Source: Ruminococcaceae bacterium UBA3215
GTDB taxonomy: Bacteria > Bacillota > Clostridia > Oscillospirales > Ruminococcaceae
Direction: 5' to 3'
Length of the DNA: 53,312 nucleotides
Assembly (NCBI GenBank): GCA_002363155.1
Contig: DEWH01000022.1
Span: forward strand, 57,825 to 111,136
Position numbers and translations under genes: made by a program. The notes beneath the pieces are model-generated. The model saw only the letters and a program-made list of their open reading frames with translations, did no database searches and was not told the DNA's origin. This document shows, in pieces, positions 24,109 through 32,880 of the stretch; the stretch's first letter is position 1, and each line of letters opens with the position of its first letter.

Positions 24109-25635
24109 TCAATTGCCCCAGTATTTTCTGTCAAGGCTCCGGTAGCTTACTGCGCGTGCGATATGCGGCTTTCCTATAAGCTCCGCTCCGTCGAGATCCG
24201 CGCATGTCCGTGCCACTTTGAGGACGCGGTCATAAGCCCTCGCGGACAAGCCTGTCTTTTCAAATGCAAGTTTAAGGTAATCCCCCGCCTTGTCGTCCAG
24301 AACGCAGACTTCGTGCAGCATATCCGGAGTTATGCAGGAGTTTGAGGTTATCGAGGTGCCTTTAAAGCGGCGGCTCTGTATCTCACGCGCCTTTGCGATG
24401 CGCTCCGCCATTGCCGCTGAGCACTCGGACTTCACAGTCCCGGCGAGATCCTCATATCTCACCGTGGCAACTTCCGTCTGTATATCTATCCTGTCAAGTA
24501 TCGGCTGGCTGATCTTTCCGAGATATCTCGCCACCTGCTGCTGTGTGCAGGTGCATTTCTTTATCTGTGAGCCGTAGTTCCCGCAGGGACACGGGTTCAT
24601 TGCCGCTATCAGCATTATGTTGCAGGGGTAAGTCACCGTTCCCGCGGCTCTTGCAATAGAGATAGAGCGGTTTTCAAGCGGCTGGCGCAGGGTCTCAAGC
24701 ACCCGGCGGTCAAATTCCGGGAACTCGTCCAGAAACAGCACTCCGTTGTGCGCAAGCGATATCTCGCCCGGCTTCGGCACGCTCCCTCCGCCTATCAGCC
24801 CCACCGAGGAAGCGGTGTGGCTGACATCGCGGAAAGGTCTTCGCGTTACAAGCGGCGTTTTCGGAGAAAGTATCCCGGCGACCGAATGTATCTTCGTTGT
24901 TTCGATGCTCTCTTCAAAGGTCATGCGCGGCAGGACTGTGGGTATGCGCTTTGCGATCATACTCTTTCCTGTGCCGGGAGGTCCTATCATCAGCATATTG
25001 TGAAATCCCGCGGCAGCTACTTCTATCGCGCTTTTTACTGCTTCCTGACCCTTAACGTCGGCAAAATCGAGAACTGTCTGATAGCTTTCTTCTGTTATTT
25101 CGTAAGGATCCGTCGGACGGATAAGCGCCTTGCCGGTGAGATGCCCCACAAGCTCTTTCACAGTACGCACCCCGTACACCCGGATATTCTTGACCACCGA
25201 TGCTTCCGCGGCATTCTCATAGGGCAGGTACAGCTCGGAGATGCCGTTCTGAGCCGCTTCAACAGCCATAGCAAGCACGCCGTTCACCGGACAGAGTTCT
25301 CCGCCGAGAGACACTTCGCCGATGAATGCCTTGCCGTCAAGTTCTTTCGGGAGATAGCCTGCGGCGGCGAGCAATGCGGTCATTATCGCAAGATCGTAGA
25401 ACGAACCGGTCTTCTTCATTCCGGCGGGCGAAAGATTTATAACGCACTTGACATTTCCGAGTTTAAGTCCGCTGTTATCCGTCGCGGCTTTTATGCGCAT
25501 ACGGCTTTCCTGCACCGACTGATCGGCAAGCCCGACTATATCAATATTCGGCACGCCCTGTGACGCGCTTATCTCGGCTGTTACAGGGAATGCATTCAGC
25601 CCGAACAGACCTATGCTCGATATTTTTGCAAACAT
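24109..25635 (-). CDS. comM: YifB/ComM family AAA+ ATPase (Mg-chelatase-like)
   Basis: A 508-residue ComM/YifB protein. The N-terminal Lon-protease-like domain shows GLPNIDIVG-type sequence (GVPNIDIVGLADQSVQESR) and NLSPAGMKKTGSFYDL. The AAA+ core has Walker A GPPGTGKSMIAKR (about 217-229), Walker B GVLFLDEFPEF, and MNPCPCGNYG with zinc-type cysteines, then a C-terminal helical domain (GLSARAYDRVLKVARTCADL). In transformable bacteria ComM is a branch-migration helicase that aids integration of imported DNA. It lies in a minus-strand run behind a DUF5662 gene and a small membrane-protein gene. Confidence 0.92.
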   Translation of the reverse strand: MFAKISSIGLFGLNAFPVTAEISASQGVPNIDIVGLADQSVQESRMRIKAATDNSGLKLGNVKCVINLSPAGMKKTGSFYDLAIMTALLAAAGYLPKELDGKAFIGEVSLGGELCPVNGVLAMAVEAAQNGISELYLPYENAAEASVVKNIRVYGVRTVKELVGHLTGKALIRPTDPYEITEESYQTVLDFADVKGQEAVKSAIEVAAAGFHNMLMIGPPGTGKSMIAKRIPTVLPRMTFEESIETTKIHSVAGILSPKTPLVTRRPFRDVSHTASSVGLIGGGSVPKPGEISLAHNGVLFLDEFPEFDRRVLETLRQPLENRSISIARAAGTVTYPCNIMLIAAMNPCPCGNYGSQIKKCTCTQQQVARYLGKISQPILDRIDIQTEVATVRYEDLAGTVKSECSAAMAERIAKAREIQSRRFKGTSITSNSCITPDMLHEVCVLDDKAGDYLKLAFEKTGLSARAYDRVLKVARTCADLDGAELIGKPHIARAVSYRSLDRKYWGN

Positions 25636-25657
25636 TATTTCCTCCCATACACCCGTA

Positions 25658-26110
25658 TCACGGGATAATCGGTATCAAATACGGAAAGCTCATAAGGCAC
25701 AGGGCGCAGAGTGCTGCACAAAGCGGCAGCCCGAACAGGATCGTGAGTCTCGCGTTGCGGTCGAACACGAACTTTCCGCGTCTGTCGATACGAAGCCTTA
25801 CAGTCTTTTCCGGTTTATATATCTTATCTCTCATAACGAACTCTGCCGGGAAGATATTCGGCAGCTCGCCTTTTTCGGTCTCATAATATGCGGAATCGAA
25901 TCTGCCCTTTTCCGGTCTTGCCACACGGGTGAATTTCCCTTCCGCCTTTGCGGAAAGAAGCAGGTGGATATTGAAATAGACGAAAAACAGCCCGGACGAA
26001 GCTGTCGCAAGCGTGATAAGAATGATGAAACCGAAGATTATAACGTCTATCCCGAATCCGAGTATCAGCAGTATAAGAACGATTATTACAAGTCCGAGGA
26101 TAAATTCCAT
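25658..26110 (-). CDS. Small membrane protein, function unknown
   Basis: A 150-residue protein with two hydrophobic N-terminal segments (about 3-28 and 30-55), a soluble basic middle (about 60-115, with RPEKGRFDSAYYETEKGELP) and a final hydrophobic hairpin (about 122-148). I do not recognise a family. It starts two bases after the DUF5662 stop and ends 22 bases before comM, so it belongs to the same transcript. Confidence 0.65.
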   Translation of the reverse strand: MEFILGLVIIVLILLILGFGIDVIIFGFIILITLATASSGLFFVYFNIHLLLSAKAEGKFTRVARPEKGRFDSAYYETEKGELPNIFPAEFVMRDKIYKPEKTVRLRIDRRGKFVFDRNARLTILFGLPLCAALCALCLMSFPYLIPIIP

Positions 26111-26112
26111 AG

Positions 26113-26667
26113 TTATTTAAGCACCCGTGCGCGTATGTAAGCGAAGACTTTTTCCTCGCCGTGGTCGCGCAGGATAATAAGGAGCCTTTTGAGCAGCCTG
26201 TCAGTCTCGGGGTGTATCATATAGTGGTCGTGGGAGCGGTCGTAATACTCATAGGGGGAAGCGTCGGTATATTTATCTCCGAGATATACACGGCACGCGG
26301 CTATGCGGTCGCAGAACATTTCAACGACGTATTTCACCGGCATTTTCACGCCTGCCATTTTTCTGTCGCCGTCCGGTTTGTTGTCGATCCAGTATTCAAA
26401 GTGATGCTTGTTTCTGCCCTTGTGGTGGAGCCATGCTCCGCTGTAGCCTTTGAGTTCGCGTTCGACGGTATTCGGGCTTTTGGTGCCGGCATAATATTTC
26501 ACACCGACGAGGAACTCGGCAGGCGAGTATTTTGAGAGGTCATGGAGCAGTCCCTGCTTATAGAGACCGGCTTTGAAGCAGTAGTGCATCACCAGCATTT
26601 TGTGGTGAGTGATGGTGTTGAAGTGGCGGTACGCATTCACCGCGTAGTTCACCGTATTTCCGCTCAC
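26113..26667 (-). CDS. DUF5662 family protein
   Basis: A 184-residue protein with the DUF5662 pattern, rich in metal-binding-type residues: HHKMLVMHYCFKAGLYKQGLLHDLSKYSPAEF (His and HD pair, about 21-52) and WLHHKGRNKHHFEYWID (about 79-95). The HxxxxxxHD-like arrangement suggests an HD-type metal site, but no reaction is known for the family. It is the first gene of a minus-strand run with the small membrane protein and comM. Confidence 0.8.
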   Translation of the reverse strand: MSGNTVNYAVNAYRHFNTITHHKMLVMHYCFKAGLYKQGLLHDLSKYSPAEFLVGVKYYAGTKSPNTVERELKGYSGAWLHHKGRNKHHFEYWIDNKPDGDRKMAGVKMPVKYVVEMFCDRIAACRVYLGDKYTDASPYEYYDRSHDHYMIHPETDRLLKRLLIILRDHGEEKVFAYIRARVLK

Positions 26668-26805
26668 AGCTTAAGTCTCCTTCCGACAATGTATTAAGAT
26701 TATTATAACTTAATTGTAACAATTAATCAAGCATTTTTGACCATTTTCATTATTTTACAGTAATTTTAAAAAATTTTTTATGCACTTTGACAAATCTGAA
26801 GATTT

Positions 26806-26985
26806 TGCAGAGAGGTTTGAGAGAGGTTTAAGAGGGGGCTCTGCCCCCCAACCCCCCGCAAGCCCCCTTTGGAAAAGGGGGCTTGACCCCCTAAACAAAT
26901 GCAGTATTACCGAGCGAACAGCTATGGACGGGTGCAGACTGAAATGCAGTGGGGTTGGTGAAAACTCCTTTTAGATAATAACAAG
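26806..26985. repeat. Dispersed gene-end repeat, copy matching 52.96-53.10 kb
   Basis: A GGGGGCTCTGCCCCC hairpin is followed by CCCCCGCAAGCCCCC, the AAGGGGGCTTGACCCCC block, CTAAAC, then ATGCAGTATT, ACAGCTATGGAC and GCAGTGGGGTTGG. The same blocks in the same order occur at 52955-53100, with other sequence between some of them. Together with 27088-27215 it fills the 550-base gap between the DUF5662 and radA genes; I see no gene in that gap. Confidence 0.75.
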
Positions 26986-27023
26986 AAAACAGCTTACAAA
27001 GAAATTTTCTGCAAGCTGTTTTT
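26986..27023. terminator. Intrinsic terminator in the radA-DUF5662 gap
   Basis: AAAACAGCTT (26986-26995) pairs with AAGCTGTTTT (27013-27022), followed by one more T. It lies just after the dispersed repeat, exactly as a similar hairpin follows the copy at 53.1 kb. Confidence 0.65.
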
Positions 27024-27087
27024 GTATTTAGAAGAGAATACCTAACCGAGGCGGCGCACCTGCCGAAAGAAGAATGTCGCTACGCAT

Positions 27088-27215
27088 CGGTTTAGGGTGT
27101 CCAGCCCCCTTTTCTAAAGGGGGCTGGCGGGGTTCGGGGCAGCGCCCCGTCTCAAAAATCTCAAAAAATCTCAAAAAATCTCAAAAATCTCTTAAACTCT
27201 CTCCCAAAGTCTCTT
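27088..27215. repeat. Dispersed TTTAGGGTGTCCAGC repeat after radA
   Basis: TTTAGGGTGTCCAGCCCCC, an AAAGGGGG hairpin, GGCGGGGTTCGGGGCAGCGC and a run of TCTCAAAAA units, as at 18930-19008. It lies immediately downstream of the radA stop. Confidence 0.75.
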
Positions 27216-27220
27216 CTCTC

Positions 27221-28579
27221 TCACAAGCTCTCTGCGGCCTTAAAGAGCTGGGCAAGATTGGAAGCGCCGATGACGCGGATACCGGCGCAGTCCCGCTTAT
27301 CCAGCGATGACAGCACGGCTTTCGGAACGATGCAGGCTTTGAAGCCTAGACGCGCGCACTCCCGCACACGCTCCGACGCGTGCGGAACAGCCCGCAGCTC
27401 GCCGCCGAGTCCGATCTCGCCGAATACCGCCAAGTCTTCCGGCAGTACACGGTCGCAGAGACCCGAAAACAGCGACAGAGCTACCGCCGCGTCAGCCGCC
27501 GGCTCGTCCAGCCGCATTCCTCCCGTTATATTCACATAAACGTCGAACTGCCCGAAAAGATAGCCCGTCCGCTTCTCAAGTACCGCAAGTATTAGACAAA
27601 GTCTGTTGTAATCAAATCCGTCAGCCGAGCGCCGAGGATTTCCGAATCCCGTCTTAGTAACAAGCGACTGCACCTCGGATAAAAGCGGGCGGGAACCCTC
27701 AAGCGTACAGAGAACGCTTATCCCGCTAATGCCCGACGGTCTGCCGGAAAGCAGCATCTCCGACGGATTCGCCACCTCCTCAAGCCCCTTGTCGCTCATG
27801 CGGAATACGCCGATCTCGTTCGTCGAACCAAAACGGTTCTTTACCGCGCGGAGTATCCTGTACGACAGATGCTTGTCTCCCTCAAATGTCAGCACCGTGT
27901 CCACAATATGCTCCAGCACCTTAGGCCCCGCAATGCCACCGTCCTTGTTGACATGACCAACTATGATGATCGGTATGCCGTAACGCTTCGCCGTCTGCAT
28001 GAAAAGCGTCGTGCATTCCCGCACCTGCGTTATGCTTCCCTGCGCAGACGATATCTCCGTTATCTGCATCGTCTGTATCGAGTCAATTATTACTACGTCC
28101 GGCTTCTCCTCAACTATCGCAGCATTTATCGCTTCACAGTCGTTGTCTGACAGCAGATAAAGATTGTCGCCGGAAACATTCAGCCTGTCGGCACGCAGTT
28201 TTATCTGGCGCTCGCTCTCCTCGCCCGATACATACAGTACCTTTGCCGTTTTGCTCAGATAGTTGCATATCTGAAGAAGCAGCGTGGATTTGCCTATTCC
28301 CGGGTCACCGCTCAAAAGTACCAGTGAGCCCGCTACAAGTCCGCCGCCGAGTACGCGGTCAAGCTCCCCCGAACCGGTCGCACGGCGTGGATCGTCGTCT
28401 GCCGATATCTCGCCGAGCGTCTTTGGCTTTAACGTCCTTCCGCTCTTTACCGCCGCGCGCGGAAGCTCCACCTGCTCGGTTATCGTGTTCCACTCGCCGC
28501 ATTCTGTGCATCTCCCTACCCACTTCGGGTAAACGTGTCCGCACTCACTGCATATATAAGATAGTTTCTGTTTCGCCAA
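27221..28579 (-). CDS. radA: DNA repair protein RadA/Sms
   Basis: RecA-like branch-migration protein of 452 residues. The zinc finger is C10, C13, C24, C27 (CSECGHVYPKWVGRCTECG), Walker A is GDPGIGKST (about 81-89), the RadA-specific KNRFG motif is present (about 237), and the Lon-like C-terminal domain (GGMRLDEPAADAAVAL...FGEIGLGGELR) is complete. No ATG fits. I assign the TTG at 28579, ten bases after AAGGAG, giving the usual MAKQKLSYICSECG start. This start overlaps the last 35 bases of cwlD, so the two are coupled. Confidence 0.92.
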   Translation of the reverse strand: MAKQKLSYICSECGHVYPKWVGRCTECGEWNTITEQVELPRAAVKSGRTLKPKTLGEISADDDPRRATGSGELDRVLGGGLVAGSLVLLSGDPGIGKSTLLLQICNYLSKTAKVLYVSGEESERQIKLRADRLNVSGDNLYLLSDNDCEAINAAIVEEKPDVVIIDSIQTMQITEISSAQGSITQVRECTTLFMQTAKRYGIPIIIVGHVNKDGGIAGPKVLEHIVDTVLTFEGDKHLSYRILRAVKNRFGSTNEIGVFRMSDKGLEEVANPSEMLLSGRPSGISGISVLCTLEGSRPLLSEVQSLVTKTGFGNPRRSADGFDYNRLCLILAVLEKRTGYLFGQFDVYVNITGGMRLDEPAADAAVALSLFSGLCDRVLPEDLAVFGEIGLGGELRAVPHASERVRECARLGFKACIVPKAVLSSLDKRDCAGIRVIGASNLAQLFKAAESL

Positions 28580-29330
28580 TTTCCGGATTCTCCTTGCTTC
28601 TGACTTCCTCGCCGAAATATTTCTCAAGCCCGCTGTATATCGTGAACGCGACTTTCCGGCGGTATTCCGGACTGCTTAAATTCGCGGCATCTTCCGGATT
28701 GGAAAGAAATCCGCACTCGATCAGCAGCGCCGGCTGTTCCGTTTCCTTGAACAGATAAAGCCCGTTGTCTATCAGTTTGACCTCGCGGTCATTCCCGGGC
28801 TGCAGCTGCGCAAAAAGCTCCTGCATTATCCGCGCAAGCCGGAAATTCGCGCTGTTGTTCGTGGTATAAAACATCTGTGCGCCGAAATATTCGGGTTTTG
28901 TATAGAGATTCTGATGCACCGATATGAATACGCTGTCGGGATAGCTCTTTACTATCTCAAGCCGGTTCTCCATATCAGAGATCTTCTGATTGCGCACGCC
29001 TTCAACACCGCTGTCATGTATCGAAACATCGTCCGTGCGCGTATAAACGACATCGTATCCGGCAAATGTCAGCAGCGCGCCGAGATCTTTCACAATATCG
29101 AGATTTATGTCCTTCTCGTATGCGCCGTTGACAGCTACACAGCCGCTGTCAAGACCGCCGTGTCCCGCGTCGAGCACAATGACCTGCTTTGTCACCTTCT
29201 CCGCAGCGGCGGCAGCAGCTCTCGCCTCATCGCCGGCTCTAACGCTTGCGGCAAGCGCAGCCACGGTCACGCAGCAGAACAGCGTTATAATAAACGGTAT
29301 CTTGTTTTTGAGTATCTGTATGTTTGCCAT
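28545..29330 (-). CDS. cwlD: N-acetylmuramoyl-L-alanine amidase CwlD
   Basis: Amidase_3 zinc enzyme of 261 residues that cuts the lactam-precursor amide in spore cortex or cell-wall peptidoglycan. An N-terminal membrane anchor (about 8-30) is followed by LDAGHGGLDSG (zinc His, about 54-64), a Glu in YEKDINL, FISVHQN (second zinc His) and LIECGFLSN (catalytic Glu). The first 190 bases plus the Shine-Dalgarno are duplicated at 44.8-45.0 kb. The gene now lies 52 bases after the LRR gene and has no obvious promoter of its own there, so it is probably read from that gene's promoter. Confidence 0.9.
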   Translation of the reverse strand: MANIQILKNKIPFIITLFCCVTVAALAASVRAGDEARAAAAAAEKVTKQVIVLDAGHGGLDSGCVAVNGAYEKDINLDIVKDLGALLTFAGYDVVYTRTDDVSIHDSGVEGVRNQKISDMENRLEIVKSYPDSVFISVHQNLYTKPEYFGAQMFYTTNNSANFRLARIMQELFAQLQPGNDREVKLIDNGLYLFKETEQPALLIECGFLSNPEDAANLSSPEYRRKVAFTIYSGLEKYFGEEVRSKENPEIGETETILYMQ

Positions 29331-29374
29331 ATCCCTTGTCCTTTCATACCTTTTTGTAAAGGATATGAGACAGG
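29160..29374. repeat. Left copy of 215-bp direct duplication (cwlD 5' end)
   Basis: This segment, covering the first 57 codons of cwlD, its Shine-Dalgarno and a little upstream sequence, reappears in the same orientation at 44772-44987. The coding parts are almost identical; the upstream 40 bases show a few differences. Beyond both ends the sequences are unrelated. It forms the left boundary of the accessory region. Confidence 0.85.
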
Positions 29375-29382
29375 CTCACGCT

Positions 29383-30096
29383 TTATGACAGCCGCCCGCT
29401 GTTTATATCATCATACAGCTCCTGAAATCTGTCATAATAGCGCATATGATCGGGTATGTATGTTCTTCCTTTATATTTTATACCGGGCGAACCACAGCCC
29501 CAAAAGGCGCCTCTGCCCAAGCCGGTTACGCTGTCCGGTATCGTGATCTCCCCGAGAGAATCGCATAAGTAAAACGCCGACTGCTCTATAATCCTGACAC
29601 CGTCCGGTATATTTACATCTTTAAGCAAGTTACATTCACAGAACATTTCTCTGCCTATCTCCGTAATACCTTCCGGCAGTATTACACTTCTGAGCGAGGT
29701 GCATCTGTAAAACGCGCGTTCGCCTATCCTTTTCACACTGTTCGGTATGACAATGTCTGTGATCACGGTATTTCCGTAAAACGCTCCCGAGCATATCTCG
29801 GTAACGCGTTTGCCGTTTATGACCGGCGGTATATTTACCTTTCTGCTGTTTCCGCAGTGACCCGTTATGAATATCGTTCCGTCTCTGTCTTCTTCCCAGC
29901 GGAAGCCGCCGAAGGGTATATCGTCACCGCCAGAGCCCGTTTTCCCGACCGAAGCTCCGCACTCCGAACAGAAGAGGCTGTCCGCTTCGAGAACGGCACC
30001 GCAGTTCCGGCAGTATATCGTTTCGGACTTTTGGCCGCAGAATCGGCAGAATTTGGCGATTTCGGAGATCTCTTTCCCACAGTTGAGGCATTTCAT
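29383..30096 (-). CDS. Zinc-ribbon plus BspA-type leucine-rich-repeat protein
   Basis: A 237-residue protein. Two N-terminal zinc ribbons (CLNCGKEISEIAKFCRFCG and CRNCGAVLEADSLFCSECG, about 3-49) precede a domain of LRR_5 (BspA/Treponema-type) repeats, about 95-215, with the recurrent pattern I-x-I-P-(D/N)-S-V-x-x-I-G-x-x-A-F-x-x-C. There is no signal peptide, so it is probably cytoplasmic and binds another protein; many gut Firmicutes carry such genes in variable copy number. Its promoter (30134-30162) may now also drive cwlD-radA. Confidence 0.85.
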   Translation of the reverse strand: MKCLNCGKEISEIAKFCRFCGQKSETIYCRNCGAVLEADSLFCSECGASVGKTGSGGDDIPFGGFRWEEDRDGTIFITGHCGNSRKVNIPPVINGKRVTEICSGAFYGNTVITDIVIPNSVKRIGERAFYRCTSLRSVILPEGITEIGREMFCECNLLKDVNIPDGVRIIEQSAFYLCDSLGEITIPDSVTGLGRGAFWGCGSPGIKYKGRTYIPDHMRYYDRFQELYDDINSGRLS

Positions 30097-30133
30097 CGTT
30101 ATGCCCTCCTTTCAGATATATCTGCATATCTGT

Positions 30134-30162
30134 ATTATAACATATCGGAACGGTATATTCAA
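30134..30162 (-). promoter_or_regulatory. Promoter of the LRR gene (and probably cwlD-radA)
   Basis: Minus strand: TTGAAT (30162-30157), a 17-base spacer and TATAAT (30139-30134). It shares the TTGAATAT-CCG start with the promoter left at the truncated cwlD copy (45009-45037). Confidence 0.65.
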
Positions 30163-30339
30163 TATGTTTTGAATGAAAACTATCGACCTGAAATAAAGCT
30201 GTAACGCTTAATTTTCCGCAAATGTTATGATACAATAGATATGTTACAAAAAATAGAGAAAAACATTCAAAAATATGTTATGATGTTAATAACCACAAAA
30301 ACACATAACGAAAGGGTGAAATTCAAGCTGCCGAGCATC

Positions 30340-31557
30340 TTACAGAGACTTGATACCGTGACGAGAAAGCGACTGCTTGGCAAGTTGCAATTTCATTTTC
30401 TCCGCAAGCGTTTTATGGGACTTGCCATCGAGGGTGCGAAAGTTCTCATACTGAATAAGAAGATCGTCGAGTCGATGCTGTTCCGCCGTAAGAGTATTAA
30501 ACTCTTTGACAGCCTTGTCATGCTCTTTCTGCGTTTCTTCCATTTTCGCTTCAAGCTCGCCTATGGAATGAATGTTCAGACGGTTGATAAGCGCCAATTG
30601 TGCGCCGAGCTGGTATACATCACGGTCGTTATGCGGCAGATATGGAAGTTTTTCTTCGCGCTTGTTCTCTTTCTTGGTGCCGTCAACTATGCGTTTTGCG
30701 AGCTCGGCAATGATGCTGGCGAAACAGATAGTCAGGATTTGTCCCTTGTTGTATGCGTCCTCGAGGGAAGCGTTGCCGAGGTCGTCTTTCCAGATGATGC
30801 GCGTACCGATATTTGTGATCGTGTAGTCATCACCGAGAGTTTTGAAGCACACGAAACGCTGCTGCTCCGGCGCTTTTATCGCAGGACGCTCGCCGTATCG
30901 AATGGTGTAACCACGCTTTTCGAGAGTAGCTGCAAGCTCGTCGAAATTTTTACAGCATAACACCAGCGTGTCGATCTCGCGGCGTATCTTTTCTTTCCAC
31001 GATGTTCCTCGCTTGTGGTGTAGCCATTCACCGTAGGACATACCGCGCTTGCGATTAGTTTCGATGTATGGAACTCCGAATGCAAGACAGGTTCTGTCCG
31101 AGTGCTCGCGTATCTTCCGACGGGTCGTATAATTGTCGTTGTACTTGTGTCCGCCGATACCATAGATGTTGATCAGGATGTGGTTATGATAGTGCGCCTT
31201 GTCGATGTGGGTTGCAATCACGACCTACACGTTGTCTCCGAACGCCTTTCGGATGAAAGCGCAGCCCATGCGGTGAACAAGTTCCGGCGTAAGGTTCGGG
31301 TCGGGTTTGAAAGACTGTATATAGTGTATCGCCTTGACGCGACGCTTCCCGACAGCTGGCAGGGGCTCGTTAAATTTGTGGTGAGTGTAGTTCTCGTAAA
31401 TATACTTCATGTTCAGATATGCGTCCTCGGCGTTTGTGAAGCAGTTCAGGGAATTGCACAAAAACAAACCCTCGGTCTTGTCGGGGTCAAGTATGTACCT
31501 CAATGTGGCTCTTACATTATCGTGGATCGCAATTGACTTTACTATCGGCATTTTCAT
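30340..31557 (-). pseudogene. MobA/VirD2-type relaxase interrupted by an in-frame TAG
   Basis: A mobilisation relaxase that would nick oriT and lead DNA transfer. The N-terminal part (31557-31225, 110 residues) has AIHYIQSFKPDPNLTPELVH. It stops at TAG (31227-31225). The same frame continues at once with VIATHIDKAHYHNHILINIYG, whose HxDxxHxHNH metal site is the relaxase signature, and runs 293 residues further. Only one codon is wrong (probably CAG or another sense codon changed to TAG), so inactivation looks recent. A GTG two codons after the stop could restart the C-terminal part, but the N-terminal catalytic residues would be lost. The C terminus ends in a long coiled-coil. Confidence 0.8.
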
Positions 31558-31857
31558 CTCTCCTTTACATTATCATTTTTGTTTAGCCTGCTGTTTTATA
31601 TGTCTGTTTACTGTGCAGCAGTTAGCGGCGTATTACAGTTTCAGGCGGCGGTCTGAGCTTGTGGGTGCGTGCAGTTTTGAGAAACAAAACTGCCGCGGAT
31701 TTTTTGAGGGGGCAAGCTCAAAAATCCGGAAAGCGTACATACACTTTCTCTGCTTGCGTAAGGCAGTTTTATAAGCCGGTGTACGGATACCGGCTGTTTC
31801 GTGTTTTTGCCCCTGCGGGCTTTTCATGCCATTGGGTTCACCTCCTTGTTCTGAAAA

Positions 31858-32470
31858 ATAGTCCCTTCATAAGGATAAAAAGCCCCGATTTTTGTAGGAG
31901 TTAGCATAGGCTTTTTCTACTCTTTGAAAATTTCGTACAAGGTGTCGGATCAGCGACTTTTGAGAGATGTTCATTTGTGCATTATTTCGCCTATCCCGTA
32001 GTTCTCGCAAATCAGAAATCGACCTCTCAATAAAAGGTCTCTCATTATATTGGAGATTTAAAACGCATTTTTGCGGTAGGTTCACACAATTTTCATTTTA
32101 AATCAGCGTTATCGACAGTGCCGGGAGCAGTCTTTTGTGCAGATATGACATAAAATAGCTCGCAACCGGTGTCGGCGCTTTCGCTGCGGTGCATCTGATT
32201 TGCTGAAATTCAAGTCCCTTCATAATGTGGGACAAAAATCTATCAAATTATCGGGTGTTTCACAAAAATTTCATCTTAAATCTAAATTATGACCAAAGGA
32301 AATCAAGGCATTTTCGCTAGCGGAGATTAGTGATTACTTGCCCCGATCACTGTGTTTTTTCTTCGGGGTTCAAGCTGCTGAAATATTAGTCCCTTCATAA
32401 TAAGGAAAAATTAATCACGATTTTTGGGGTCGTTTCACGCAATTTTCAAAATAAATCTACATTTTCACTA
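31858..32470. repeat. Imperfect long repeats (iteron- or oriT-like) upstream of cas3
   Basis: AGTCCCTTCATAA starts at 31860, 32213 and 32388, each preceded by CTGAAA-type sequence. A second block, TTCACnnAATTTTCAnnnTAAATC, follows at about 32082, 32259 and 32434. The arrangement is that of degenerate direct repeats in AT-rich DNA. The whole 31560-32825 gap between relaxase and cas3 contains no gene I can support; an origin of transfer or replication of the dead mobile element is the best guess. Confidence 0.55.
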
Positions 32471-32825
32471 ATGAGAGGGTCTGCTACTTGTGCATAAATG
32501 ACATCAGATTTAACATCATTCGGGTAGCGGCAGATATATCTGCCGCAGACGAATATACGTTTGCAAACTAACGATATTTTAAGCTAACGATTAGACCTCA
32601 CTTATAAGGAAAACAAATCGAGAGTTTTTAAAGGATGTTATTATAAAAGTTTAAAATATATAAAAGTATTTGAAAAAACGATCAGTTATGCAATAATTGA
32701 AACTCTGATATGTTATAATAGAGTCAAACGGGTCAGATGTGACTGATTGATATGATTAAGTTTTTTATTGACAGGACAGTAATAAAGGCTAGCTGTTGAA
32801 ATCAGGATAACATAAGCTTTTTCAG

Positions 32826-32854
32826 TTGCTTTTATTATAACGATATGCTATAAT
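32826..32854 (+). promoter_or_regulatory. Promoter of the cas operon
   Basis: A perfect TATAAT (32849-32854) with TTGCTT 17 bases upstream (32826-32831), about 27 bases before the cas3 start. Since no other promoter or leader is visible before the array, it may drive cas3-cas5-cas8c-cas7 and the crRNA array together. Confidence 0.55.
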
Positions 32855-32880
32855 TGAGTAAATGCGGAAAGGATGTTTAT

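Noticed and set aside
31219..31230. The relaxase TAG as a recoded amino acid codon
   Set aside because: Other genes here end with TAG (for example malQ and the GltD-like gene) at the expected family length, so genome-wide reassignment is not supported; a nonsense mutation is simpler.
31633..31827. Minus-strand 64-codon frame upstream of the relaxase
   Set aside because: Composition is that of non-coding DNA near mobile-element relaxases, with no convincing ribosome site or family; I cannot support it as a gene.
31867..32085. Minus-strand 72-codon frame that could be a MobC-like accessory protein
   Set aside because: It lies within the degenerate repeat region and lacks the ribbon-helix-helix pattern and any Shine-Dalgarno.
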